Shown: positions 10,293-23,000 of the stretch, one piece after another
Numbering within the stretch: the first letter of the stretch is position 1
Layout: each line of letters begins with the position of its first letter
Assembly (NCBI GenBank): GCA_038380795.1
Contig: CM076270.1
Span: 20,166,001-20,230,000, forward strand
Source: Pyrocephalus nanus
Taxonomy: Eukaryota; Chordata; Aves; Passeriformes; Tyrannidae
Reading direction: 5' to 3'
Length of the DNA stretch: 64,000 nucleotides
The notes under the pieces: generated by a model
What the model was told of the DNA's origin: nothing
What the model saw: only the letters and a program-made list of their open reading frames with translations
Database searches by the model: none
Program-made: the position numbers and the translations under genes

Positions 10293-12856
10293 TTTGATTT
10301 CCAGTTCTCCTTCCAGGTGCCTTTCTCTGCTGTGGTTACTGTTGGCACTGCAATGCCTCAGCTTCCTCTCTCGCTGTAAAACCAGCACGTGTCATCAAGG
10401 AGGAACATTACCTGCCTCAATCAAAATTATTGTTGGGGTGAGAGGCTTCTCTGAGAGAGGTGTGGTGTGAGAACATGTTGGGCTTCAGTTCACCCACGAA
10501 ATTAATCCCAGGCCTCTGTTCTGATAGTGCCTTTTACAAAAAGATGCCACAAGTCCTTCACTAATTCCTTGACCAGGCCTGCTGAACAGATGAGGTGGGA
10601 AGAGAAGGACCCATGTGTAGGGCTGGGGAATATTTTTGTTCATCCAAAGGACCAGACTGACAAAATGTTTACCAGGTTATGCTTTGCCTCTGGGAGGGCA
10701 GCCTGGCAGGGAAGGTTCCACCTCAGGATGGCTTTGGGACCAGAGCCCTGCTAACAACTTTGCATTTGAAGAGCAGCCACCCCTTGCTTCTTGCAAACAA
10801 ATGTAGTCAGTAAGTACAGATTATGGGCTGGAGGAATTTGCTTGTGAAGAAATTATTACATAAGCTGCATTTAGTGAACCCATCAGAATTTTTTTTTTGT
10901 AAACAAAGTTTTGACTGCATTTTCCTAAACAGTGTACTGGGATGCTCCTCTGACAGTCACCACTTCTGTAGTGCCTTCAGTTTTCTTTTATCTTTTTTTG
11001 GGGTTTCTTTTTTTTTTTTTTTTTTTAAATTAAGACTAGCATGATGCTATACCTGTGTTCATCTGGTCACATGAATTAGGAAATTCTTTTTCACATTTAA
11101 AATATTACTTTATTTCCAAAAAAAACAGTCTTGGAGGAACTTCATAATGCTTTTTCCAAATGTTATAAAAAACATAAAAATTGAAAAATGTTCAGAAGAA
11201 AATGAACAATATTTTTTTGATGTGCATAGTTTTCCATTGTTACCAGGATTACTACTCAGAGGTAGAGGAACTGTTGCTTTTACGAACATTTATTTCAAAT
11301 GTTTATATTTACTTTTGGATACATTTCCTTCATTTGTTTTCCATATGGTGTAATTTATCCAACCAAAGATGGAGAGGATGCACACTTTAGGCACTAATTT
11401 GATTGAAGTTTTTAACTGTGACATGAGGATAAATGTTTTGGTGGGTTTGGTAAGCCCATATAATTTAAGGCATTGTCTTTCTAACCCAAGTTTGCTTCTT
11501 TCTATGAATTTGTTTTAAGAACTTGGAAGTAAAATGCAATATTTAAATTTTAATTTTTGATTTAGATTAATCACTAAAGGAAACACCACTTTGAAATAAG
11601 AGCACCAAGTTTTGTTGTGAAATCATTCTTGCTGAATTGTCCAAAAAAGATTTTTTAAAAAAAATTCTTAGAATTTGCACCAATTTATTAATTGTTTAGG
11701 GTTCTTAAAGCACTTTAAATTAAAATTACTATTAATAAATGAAAACATGCTCTTTTTTCCCCAGCTGAATTTGGCAGAGTCTGGATTGCGTGTACAAAGT
11801 ATATAATCTTAAATGGTACTTTACTACCTCAGTTTTGAATTGTAAGACACTTCATCCTGTGGAGGGTGAACAACTTCTGTGCACTGACACAACTGGGCAA
11901 AGTGAAGTAAAGCTCAGGGTTTGGGATGGGTGGATCTCCACCTGTGCCAATGAGGGGGTGTGATTTCAAGTTTCTGCTCTGATTTTGTATCCTGGTAAGT
12001 GAAGCAGGGGTGGCCCAGGAGCCCAGTAATCAGCAGAACCTGGCTGGGAGGTAAATCCCCCTTCAAGGAATGGCCCCTTTGCACTGTCACTGCTCCTCAG
12101 TGAGATGACAGGAGAACGATGCCTTGGATGGTCAGTCAACCATGACAGGTCTGGGGTAGAGCCACTGACAGAATGTACTGCAGAACCTGAGCACTGCTGT
12201 TGAATTCTGAGCACGGAGACAAAGCAGAGATACTCCATCTGAAACTTGATTTTAGCTTGTTATGGTTTCATGCACATGCCAATATTCTCTGCTCTGTAAT
12301 GGTAATCGATAGCTGAAGAGAAAGGTAAATTTATATGAAAAATTATTTATCAAAATTTTTGTTGTGCAAATTGTTCTTTCCTAGGCTTGCATCACCAAAT
12401 GATGTTTATTGACTTTAATTGGATATGATTGCATTCTGTATCCTAGGCAGAACAATTTTTTGCTACTCTCTGCCTCTGTATTTGCTTTTCAAATTCAATT
12501 TTCTATAGCGAAGAGAGTGAGAAAGCTATTTAACACAATGATACTTATTTAGAATACTGATTATATAGTGTTCTCTGTCCCCTACCCATCTTTGAGACAC
12601 TTTATTCCCTGACAAACTATAGCAGTATTAAAAATCATAAACTGTGTCAGTGGTAGAGAGTTGATAGGCTTAATGTATGAAAAAATACCTTCTGTCAAGT
12701 TTTCTCATCATGATAGACACATAAATTAGGATTGAAATAAAAAATTCCTCAGGGATATTTTCTTTGTTAAAAAATACCTCCTTACCCAACTTGGTTTAGT
12801 TAGTTTAGCTCTATAAAGTGTATTGTTTGTTGTAAGTAGCATTAATTGATGTAGCT
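10293..12856. other. unassigned sequence
   Basis: About 10480-10760 and 11850-12240 are GC-richer than the rest and hold short open frames with no exon signals. T18 and other T-runs occur near 11010-11026. A GTAAGT at 11996 has no convincing acceptor partner. Nothing else could be assigned. Confidence 0.35.
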
Positions 12857-12879
12857 GTACTGCAAATAGTTTGCAGTAC
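12857..12879. repeat. perfect inverted repeat, 10-bp arms, 3-base loop
   Basis: GTACTGCAAA (12857-12866), TAG, then TTTGCAGTAC (12870-12879). The arms are exactly complementary. The compact hairpin could extrude in DNA or fold in RNA, but no gene context is visible. Confidence 0.85.
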
Positions 12880-15800
12880 GGTACTAAGTTATCTTCCCTC
12901 CAGCTACAGAATTTATTGGCGTGCTGGGCCAGCATTATACACTGAAATGTTAGTTGTTGCTTCAATTACAGACACTGAAATGGGGATGAAAAAGTGTGCA
13001 AGTTTTTTCCTTCCTTGCTTCTCTAAGCAAATTCTCCTCTAACTATATTTACCACTACCAGGAAATGCTGTTAAAATGTAGGATCGTTGCAGAAAGTATA
13101 ATTTCCCATTTATGCTGACATTGTGCTCTACAGTGGGCAGTGTCATAGTGTAAGATTAGTTCAACAGTGTCTAATAGCTGGCTCCAGTGCAGGCTGAAAT
13201 CCTGCCAATGTGCTAGAGCCATTTCCCTGCAAGGAAAAAAACTCTTTCAGTCTTCTTCTAAAGAATATTATGAAAGTTTGAAAGTTTGTTACCTTCTGAC
13301 TTTTTCTTGGGTATGGAAGGAGAAAAAAATGTATAAAGAGCTGATCTTGTAGCTAATTTATTGCTCTGACGGAAGTGGAAGTCCTAAAGTGCTCATGGAT
13401 TCTTTCCTCCATGTTTTCTGGAAGGAATGCATTGTCCATAGCAATGATTTTGGAGAGGGCAGAGCTTTAATTTCACCATAACTTCCTCCTGAGAAGGGAT
13501 GACAAACCTGCAACCAAATGAAGCTTTTGGTCAAAAAGGTCCTCTTGTGGATCACTGTGAAGAGCACAACTTCCCCAGCTCCACACAGCTCTGTGCTTCC
13601 CGGTTTTCTGGGTTGCTCAGTCCAGATACAAGGCATTCACTGTTGGACAGACAGCTCGTGCTTCACGGAGGGTTTGAAGCAGAGAAGTCCAGGATGTTCT
13701 CTCCGAGGCTGCTCAGGCAGGCACTGACCCGTTGAAGGCAGGGCTGAGTGCTCTCTGAGATGATTCCTTTCGGTGAAGCAGAGGCAGCTGCTTGCAGAGC
13801 TCACCACTGTGTCTGTATTGGTGCTTAGAAGTCATTTCTTCAAGCAAATGTCTGTATTTGGAAAGCTTTCCCCTCTGGGTTCTGCTGCACCACGGTATGG
13901 AGAGCACAAATTCCAACCCCATTAGGAGAGTGCCAGGGTACAATTTAGTGGTACACAGCAGCTTTTCAGGATGGACATTTAGTACCTTGGTTTTTACTTA
14001 TGTTAGATTCTTTATTTGGAAATAGGACACCATTCACACTATCAAAGATGCTGTTTTTATATATTCTGTTAATCTAGAACTTAATGTTGCTTTTCATCAT
14101 TCTGTATTTCCAGTGCTGGTGTAATACATGAATTTAGGATGGTTCCAGTAGGGAAAGTAACATAACTATTATTATGTTAACTCCTTTTGAATTATTATAC
14201 ATTTATTTTCCATGGTTTTCAGGCTAGTGCAGCCCTGGTTTTTATTGTGTACTTAGAATATGATAAAAACAAAGCGGCAGAATTGCAAATTTTTGTCCCT
14301 TCTGTCTTAATTATGGTGTGTATTATTTTATATCTTGGAGCTCTTCTAGTTAAGGAGGAGGTTAAGTGTGGTGGGGGAAAGCTTGTGCCAAATGCACTTG
14401 ACAGCTTAACAATTTTCAGCTGATGCCCTCAGATTCTGATATGCATTCTTGTTCTGCTGTCTAATTATAACACCAATAGGAGAGTGTACAATACATTGTA
14501 CTTTCCTCCTGAAGTTCTGTACGATGCATTTTGCTTCATGATGGAGGAGGAAGATACTATAGAGCATCAGGAGCTTTCTTGTGCTTTTTGAGCCAACCAG
14601 AAGATATCTCCCTTGTATGTTGTCACAGAAAACAACTTGAGTCTCTATTCTGAGACTTAACAAGGAACCTCTCTAAAACGAGGAAATAATTTAATATTGG
14701 TTTTAGATTCTTACTGTAGAGTCACAGCCTAATCTTGTGTAGTGTTTTTCCTGAGTTTATGGAATTAGTGCAGACATCCTGATGCACTACCATCTTAGCC
14801 TGCAGATAATAGTGTTTTTCATTCCATTAGATTTTGACTAACAAATCCATAAACACACGGACGTGTCTCTACTGAAGACACCTCTCACAGCTTCTCTGCC
14901 TCTGTCCTTGTGCCAAACAGGGCCTACCCAAGGAGGAGACACAAGCAAATGCACAAGCAAATGATTCAGAAATGAAGATAGGAAGGATATTTGAAGGATG
15001 AATGCAAAATACTCTTTTTTTTTTTTTTTTTAATCTGTTTAGTTCACTCTTCAGCTACTGGTGAGGTGAAGGGAGGAAATTAGCTGGAACTAAAAGATGG
15101 CTTGAACAAAGACTCGCCTGCCGAGGGTCATGTAAGAAAAAAGTTTAGACAGAAGCATCTTTTTTAATACAAAATGTATCTAACCCAGCTAATCCATGTG
15201 GATAACACATTTAGGGTTCTCACTGACAGGAGGTCATAGCCATCTGTATTTGATTGAATAACATTGTATCAAAGTCAACATGCAGAGGTCCCACCAGAAG
15301 TTATCAGAATTATCATTTCAATTAAACAGATGGCTGAGGAATCAAATGAAGAGCCTTTGAGTGATGGCTACAGAATCAATAATGTCTTTCTGAGCTTTAT
15401 TGATTTATCTTTGTCCAGGCAGTGGAATTGATTTATGTCTCGAGCTTTATTTTGATAAGTCAATGATAGCTCAACTATTCCTAAATTAATGTCTTCTTTT
15501 TGTGGGGCTTACATTATTTTTTTCTCCCAGTGAAGAGACAGAATTTTACATCAAGCCAAACTGATTTTACTAAGTAATTCTGTGGCTAACAGGGTATCAT
15601 AAATCAAGCAGAAGGATGGTCTCTGTAGTTTCACATGGAATGGATGACTTAGAATTGTGGAAAAGGCACTTATTTATTTAGCCAGTCAGATGGTATTGCA
15701 TTTTCCCTCTCTTGTGCTAACAGAGCAGTTGACATTTGTAAGCAGGCAGGATTCTTGCTGTGAAGAATGCAGCAGTGTGAGGATTGTAATGTATTTCTGC

Positions 15801-18800
15801 AAATAACAAGGGGAAAAGAAGAGCAAAAATGTGTCTGGGTGAGAGAGAAGGAGAAGAAAAGGGCAGTCCAGCTCCACAATGAAGCTGCCTCTGCCATATG
15901 GTGCATTCCAAGTGGATATGAAAAGCCCTAACATGTGGAACTCAGTCTTGTGTGCTGTGGTGAGCAGGGCCTGGTGTGGTACCAGCCTGCTTCCTACAAA
16001 CCCAGGGAGTAGCCTGGGTTTTGCTGCAGATAGAAATGTCCATATTAGTACAAGTTTTGGTTTCCGGGTCATTGAAATATTGATAACAGTTTTACAAGCT
16101 TGTAAAGCAAGTAGGTCACAGCTGCCTGCTTGACTTTTTCCTTTTACAGTATGTACCCTCTAAAGTTGCCAGGAATAGCTAAGGGATTTTTTTTTTCTTT
16201 TAAAAACTGTAGGAATGAAAAATAACAGCGATAACTAACCTTTCCCCCCTCATCATCTCCTGTCTGCCATTTTTCAGTACCAAAAACAGGTAGATTGTTC
16301 AGTAAAATCTGAATAAGTGGAAATTGTGACCAGATCTGGTGGAAAATGAACCTGGGAGCATTGAGGCAACAAAAATGATGTTTGTGGCTTAGATTTTTAT
16401 TGGCCTGATAGTTAGGTCATCGTTGCTCAAACAGGATCTATCCAGGCTGTGTCTCCCTGTTAACTCATGCTTTGAAAAGCTTGGTGCAACCTTGCACAAC
16501 TTCATTTATTATGTATATCAGAATTTATCCTTCTGAAGATCTTCATGTACTGAGCAGAACATGTCTGGGAGTTTCTTCAACTATTTGAATCTGTACATAT
16601 TTCTTTAGAAATGGAGAGGAAAAGTGGTATTGAAATGCAGTGTATTTAGAAGGAATGTCAGATCTGGGTCCTAATTCTATCACTGGCTGACTTGAATTGA
16701 ATATACAGGTAAATGACTTCATGTCTTCCATCTTTATCAGTAATTAAAAGGATAAGTAGGTTCAGAATTGCTAACTCTTACCCATTTGTTAAATCCCTTC
16801 AGTTTTGGTGGTAGTTTAGGGTCTCAATTCCTTTGAGCATGTAGGTCCCTTTCTTTGCCTTTATCAGGGAAAACTTTGTGGTTTCATTTGTGCCAGGTTT
16901 TGAAAGGTCATAAATTTAAAACCCTGTTGATACTGGGTAGGCAGAATATAAAAGTTACATTAAAAAAAAAAAAATCAACATTTGGAGCAGGGAAAACGTT
17001 AATTATTTGGTCTTAAAATCATAAGAAAGGAAAAAGCAATACAGGGGCAAACTAAAAAAAACAGATTTATTGAAATCAGGGTATTAGAAAGAAAAGGCAC
17101 TTTTTCAACCAAAATGCACAGTTCTTCAAGAAAGTCAAACCACTGTATCTTTGGTTGATTATTCATCATAATTATGATTATTAAGTGGCATTTGAGACTC
17201 CTGTAACTCAATATTCCAGATTAGCTTTTCTATGAAAACATAAACAGATAATTCCAATCAGAAGCATCTAAAGTCAACATAAACATTGTAGATAAACCTA
17301 TTTTTTTTTTTCAGTGTTTAGTTCTTTGTCACTACTGAATGGTCAATGTTTACATACTGGATGCATATTTTCTTTGCTGTTTGGGGCTATAAATGTGTTT
17401 AGACACATGTACAAGCAGATGTCCTTAAAGTTTTAGTCTTAAGAGTCTCAGTTAATGATAATAGAGAAATTCATTAGAGCTGGACATTACCTGAAGGTGA
17501 AAAAGATCTTGAGAGGGTTTTTTTCTCTATATGTGTGTATTTTCTGTCCAGTCCAGTCCATGATCTGAAAGTAATGCTGCCTTCTGGTGTCTCAGTATGT
17601 TAAAAAATTAAAGGAATTTAAACACCAGTTTGTAAAGAGGAGTCCACTGGGGGGGGGGGGGTGTGAAAATATACATGGAAGAGATTACCAATTCGAGGAA
17701 AGCAATTTTGCAAACCCCCTTTTTTATTACAACGCTGTGGGATGGGCAGTCATTTTTAACTTAGGTAACGTAGTGAAGTTCTGCAGAAACACAATGAGAG
17801 GAGGAGATAAAAGCATTCCAACTGTCGTTCCAATATTATCACTTCAATCAGATTTTGAGCACAATGTAACTGTGCTGAACTGCGGTTCAGCGTGTCAAGC
17901 CATTGTCTGGCATTAGCATCTGCATAGCTGCTATTGTTTTACTGGAGCAGCTGCCACTCAAGCCCGTGATGGAGTAGGTGGAAGGCATTCCACAGTTACA
18001 CTTGCATTGTGCTGCACAAAAGAGACCTATTGGGATAATTCCCCCCACGGTTTCTTTTTTAACTTTGCATGACTTTAATACAAAAAAAAAAAAAAAAAGG
18101 CTCTTATTTGAAATATTGGACAGGCTGATAAGCAGGATCCTGGAGATGAAAATTACAATACAGAAATATCCATAGATAAAAAGATCTGTGTGACAGAGTA
18201 GAGATGTACAAGTTGTACTTCTCATCATTTCTGCCAGTGGGTGGACATAAGCAGTCCAAACTGGAAATCTCCTCTGGTTCTTTATAGAGCTATTTCATTC
18301 ATATGTGAGTGCTGGGTTATGCATGAAGGAAATTAAATTTGTTCATCTAGGGAGAGAATTTGTAATCTTCTGTATTCAGACTATTATAAAGACAACAGAG
18401 ATGAGAGTATGGCAGATGAAGGTCTGAATGGCTGGTGTTCAGCATTCAGCATGAGGATGCTGTTGGGCTAATGGGCAGTAAGTTGCTGACCTCAACTGAA
18501 TCCTTAAAATGTTGCAGCTTTAACTGTAATATTCATTAGAACTAAAACAAAACTCCAGAGAGACAAGGAAGAGTGAATAAGAGGGATTCAGCTTCTCACT
18601 CTGAATCTCTTTCTCCCAGAAAAGGGAGTGTTTCTGTATCTGGAGTTACTAAGATTACTGGACTGTGTAGGAAGATTTGAAGTTTCCACACTGTTCTCAC
18701 TTGCTGATGACAATAAGTATGACCAAGACCAAGGGGATGTGGGCAGCTTTTGCTAGAACTCCTCAGAATGTCAGAGAATAGTTGAGACAGGTTTTCTGTC

Positions 18801-19429
18801 CAAGTTTTGGCATGATTTTAGATGAGATCCAGCACACTGATAAAGTCACCTACATCTCTAGGACATGTATCTATGCCTCTATGGAGCCTTCCTAAATTAC
18901 CTGCCAGCTCAGCTTGTCCTGGGACAGTCTCAGAAAAAACTACCCTACTTGGAATGGCTCAGCAACTTTGTCTTTGGTGACAGTCTGTCTGAACCTACTT
19001 AAGCTTGTGTTGCTCAGGTAGCCTTTAATTTAGTCCTAAATACCTATTTCCTGTAGGAAGGATAAGGCCTGAAGGGATATAAATTCTCTTGTGTGCCTCC
19101 TGTAATTTTAAAACAGCATTTAAAAGGAAAAGTCTACTGTAAGAGAGGGCTACTGTATTCAAGTTTGGCCAGGACAGTGCTGGAAATAGTACAGTCCAGG
19201 TTAGCAAGGAGGGAAGGAAAATAAGTAAACCAAAAGCTTGACCAAACTGTCAATCAAACTTCTTTGCATTTTGCTGCTCTTGCCTGAAACTTCTGGTAGT
19301 ACTGTTGGTTTACTTGGTTGAGCACAGTTTCCCTTTTCCTTTTTGTTTTGCAGAAACAAAAGAAGAAATGGGGTAATTTTTTTTTAACATCATTTTTACC
19401 AAGTAATTGTTTTGAAACTACTTCTACTC
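12880..19429. other. unassigned non-coding sequence
   Basis: This long stretch contains poly-T/A runs (about 15014-15031, 18081-18098), a G13 run (17649-17661) and a 14-bp perfect palindrome, ATCATAATTATGAT (17165-17178). About 13400-13780 is GC-richer and has open frames on both strands, which argues against coding. About 15290-15590 looks slow-evolving by eye, with TTTAT-rich blocks, but this cannot be tested here. An open frame at 14187-14423 is hydrophobic but lacks a credible start or splice site. Confidence 0.35.
17649..17661 (+). repeat. G13 homopolymer
   Basis: Thirteen consecutive G, unusual in this AT-rich background and a likely length-variable site. Confidence 0.95.
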
Positions 19430-20068
19430 ACTTGCAAAAGGGTTGCTTTGATGAAGTAAAAGGCAAGAAATTCAAATTAAGTATGAGAAATGAGAATTTG
19501 CTGTGAAGAGTGGTCAAACACTGGAACAGCATGTCCAGAAGTTTCCATATCTGGAAGTACTCAAAAGGTGACTGGACATAGTCCTGTGGAATCTGTTGTA
19601 GTGGACCAAGGGAAGGTTGTGTGGAGTGCTCACAGCAACCTTCCATTCTTTGAAGGGGGCCTACAGGGAGGCCAGAGAGGGTCCCTTTTTCAGCAGGGTC
19701 TCTTTGTCAGGAACTGTAGTGATAGGACAAGAATAATGGGTACAAATCGAAAGAGGGGAAATTTAGGTTAGACATTAGGAAGAAATTTTTTCCTGTGAGA
19801 GTGGTGAGGCACTGGCAGAGGTTGCCCAGGGAGGTTGTGGATGCCCAAACCCTGGAAGTGTTCAAGGCCAGGCTGGACAAGACCTTGGGCAACCTGGTCT
19901 AGTGGGAGGTGCCCCTGCCCAAGGCATGGGGAGTTGGGACTAGATGGTCTTTAAGGTCTGTTCCAATCCCTTAATATTCTATGATTCTATAACATTCTAT
20001 GATCCAGGCACAGGAGTTTGTTCAAATGAATGATCTCCAGAGGTCCTTTCAACTTCTGTGATTCTTTG
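19430..20068 (+). mobile_element. CR1: older CR1 LINE 3' end, split by a nested CR1
   Basis: The left part (about 19430-19604) reads as a diverged CR1 3' region, with 'gtggtcaaacactggaacag' followed by blocks matching 'tggaagtactcaaaaggtga' and 'ctggacatagtcctgtggaa'. It stops near 'gtagtggacc'. The missing continuation reappears at about 20008-20068 as a degraded 'aggagtttg' block, then 'atgatctccagaggtccttt' and an 'attctttg' end. The two parts are in the order and orientation of one CR1 copy interrupted by the younger copy between them. Confidence 0.7.
19605..20003 (+). mobile_element. CR1: younger CR1 LINE 3' end, nested insertion
   Basis: A well-preserved CR1 3' region. It contains 'gaagggggcctacaggg', then 'tagacattaggaagaaattt', 'ggtgaggcactggcagaggt', 'ggaagtgttcaaggccaggc' and 'gggactagatggtctttaag'. 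It ends in the diagnostic tail 'attctatgattctat' with a further 'attctatg' copy (about 19975-20003). Only the end of the element is present, so no reverse transcriptase frame remains. The intact tail suggests it is younger than the CR1 that flanks it. Its left edge is uncertain by tens of bases. Confidence 0.85.
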
Positions 20069-23000
20069 TCAAGGAACATCAGGAAGGCTTTTTATTTTCC
20101 CTTTATTTTCTGCTTTAGCTTAGTGCCTTGCTCAGCACACTGAACAACTAGGGAAGGTCTGCTTGCCTTTGTGTCCTTCTCAAGTGAAGGGACAGATCAT
20201 ATCCAGAAATAGTATATGATAACACATCATAGTGATTAAATAACTTTGTCTCTGAAAAAAGCCAAACCAACAAACTTGCAGGGCGTGCCACAGGAAGGCA
20301 CAGTGCTCTTCTGTGTCTCTTGAACACATCTTTTGTAGGAATTGAGCTGGAAGAGAATGGTTCCTTAGCAGTGACTGAGAGAGGGTGAAGCATGCATGGA
20401 AGAGTTTCTCTACATCAACTTCTGCAAAAGGCAAAACTTCACGGATTTTTTTTTTCCTGAGAAAGTAAAGGCTGCAAAGCATTTCATGTTGTGGTCCAGG
20501 CTTTGTAAGTGCATTATCAGAAGAGTTCTCAATAAAATGTTAGTAATTTGAACAAAAGGACAATATCTCAAACAAAAAAACTGTTGCCTGTCCCTACACA
20601 ATTTCCTCCTGGATTGATATCTTCAGATTGTTCAAAGATTAGATAATTTCTTATTTAAACACTTAGCTGCAACAATATGCTTAGTAGTTAACAAGGGGTC
20701 CATTGAATCTGCAAGACATTTCTGTTTGGTTTGTATCATGTGAAGCCAATCAAAGGTAGACAGGAGAGATTATATTATGCCTAAGCCTTGTTATTAAGGT
20801 TAAAATGAGATAAATGGAATACTGATATTTTAATTTCCAGCCCTCTCATTTCTGCTTCCTGAAAGGTAAAGGTGCATGTGGCTTAAATCTGAATTTTTTA
20901 GTGGAAGGAAAAATGATCTGTGCAGAAGCTGTAGCATCAAGGATTGGCTTTTACCATAAACCAAAGGAAGACAAAAACGTTAAGAAAGCTGTTGCCAAAC
21001 TACTTTAATTCTGAGGGAATGGAATCATATTCTCCAATCCAAGCAGTTCAATGTTATCTGCAGTGCTAACAAGTTAATAAGTAGTGGAGCAACAATTAAA
21101 ACCTGACTGTATTAATGATGTATGGTGTTGTTATTAGGATCACTTGTAGAATTCATATTTTTTATGTATCACTCTGTTACATTTCATTTTTATGTTTCTT
21201 ATTAGTCCAAATTGAAAGACTGGGGTTTAGTTTGTTTGTTTCCCTTGTTGTGCCCTTTGATTTCTACGATTTTGGGCACTCAGAGCATTTCGGCACTTCT
21301 AACATGTTATCTCACCTGCTTTTGAGATAGAGAGTTTGCATCTGGAGCAGAGCCCCAGCCCAGAGCACAGGGTTGTTTGCCATGCCAGAGGATCTGCATG
21401 CAGGAGTCCAGCCCAAGTTACACTCAGACAGGTCCTGTGCTGTGCATGCCCTGGACCTTGGATTAGCCTGGAAGGCTGGAAGCAGCACCCAGGCTGCTGG
21501 GCTGTAAAGGCATTGCTAGCCTGGAAAATACTAAATATAACGCTATTTATGTTTGGTAGTAGTATCAGAGTAATAGCAAGGAAATTCTGAAGGCTCCAAT
21601 GAAATATGAATCCTAAGGTGCTACCTCAGCCTCAGAATCTTTGGCAGTGGGATATGTGGACTAATGCAGAAGAATCTATATCAGAAAGTACCATTTGTAC
21701 AAAATACATTATTGAATCAATTTTAACTTCATGTGGGGAATACACGAACACTTCTATAGACACCTGATTGTGCTGCAGGGACCATAAAAACCAGAAAGAG
21801 TTTAGGCTGCTGTAAAATTATAAAACGGAGATAGGAACATAAAATATGATGGCAGTATTTATATGGCAGTGTACTAGGCCTTGCTTTGAATAATGTGCTC
21901 AGTGAGGCATCCTTTGCCAGGAGCCTGAAGTGGAAGATGGAAAACAGAATGGATTGAAACTGAAATGAGAATGTCTCTGTTGCTGCTGGTGTCTCAGTTG
22001 CCTGTTCCTGTACAGAGCAGGAACAAGCTGAGCCCCTGGTGTGGTCCATCATTGCATAACCACAGAGCCATGGCACAGCTGTATGACCCTGCTGGAGCTG
22101 TCATTGTTCCTGCCCCGTTTCTTCCACCCTTCCAGAATCTTAAAATACCTACAGAACCGGTTAGGGGTCAGAGAGCAGCTCCTCCAAGGAGCAGTGGTGG
22201 TAGAGCAAAGACAGGGGAGGAGAGTGAGGGAACACATGACAGGGAATTACATGAACAGTGCAGGCTGCCTGACTGCTCTTTTCACCATGCTCTGGAGCAG
22301 AATAGTGGATGGATACCAGATGCAGCAAAAGGAAGGAAGGAGCCAGCAGTACTTGCTTACTCTCTGAAGCATAACTGGTGTGCTTTTGAGATAGGCTGAG
22401 GAAGGATTTTTGTTTGTGTGTTCACAGAAATCATCAGGGGGTTGTGGTTTAGCTGACATTAGGAAGAATGGTTGTTATGGTTTCTTTCATTGGAATTGTG
22501 TTCTTGCTTCTTTTAGAAGTATTTGCACAAACACCCAGGTCTGTGGTGATTGAGTGGTTCATCTGCTCCAGCCAGTTCCACAGCTCAGTGCATTACAATT
22601 GAATTGATGTGCTTTTCCCCCTCTGCCTCTGTCTGGACAGAAAAACCAGTGATACTGCTGATAGTCTTCCATATCAGGTAGGAAAAAAACCCCAAAACGA
22701 TGCAGAAGTATGGTTTGTTAAAAGGACGTTATCAAAGCAAGGCAGGAGAAGAACTTATATAAACAAAGAGCTCTCTTCCCACTGCCCACTTACTGTCCTA
22801 ATGATCTCTACCCAGCGAGTCCAGTTTGTACCTGCCAGACATGCAGTTGCTAGTGAGCCACCAGGTGTCAGGCACAAGGTTTTTTTCTAACCACAAGTGT
22901 ATTTTCAGCCCTCTTGGCTGCCTGCATCTTGGTAATCCCCTGGCTCAGCTATTTATTTCAGTGCCTGAGTCAGATGTGCAGTCATACATGATTTTTAGGA

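Noticed and set aside
14187..14423. Hydrophobic open frame that could suggest a membrane segment
   Set aside because: T-rich DNA translates to hydrophobic residues by default, and no credible start or splice context exists.
21965..22399. 144-codon open frame, the longest in the window
   Set aside because: It overlaps open frames in another phase and on the other strand, has no splice signals and no recognisable domain. It fits a GC-richer patch with few stops.
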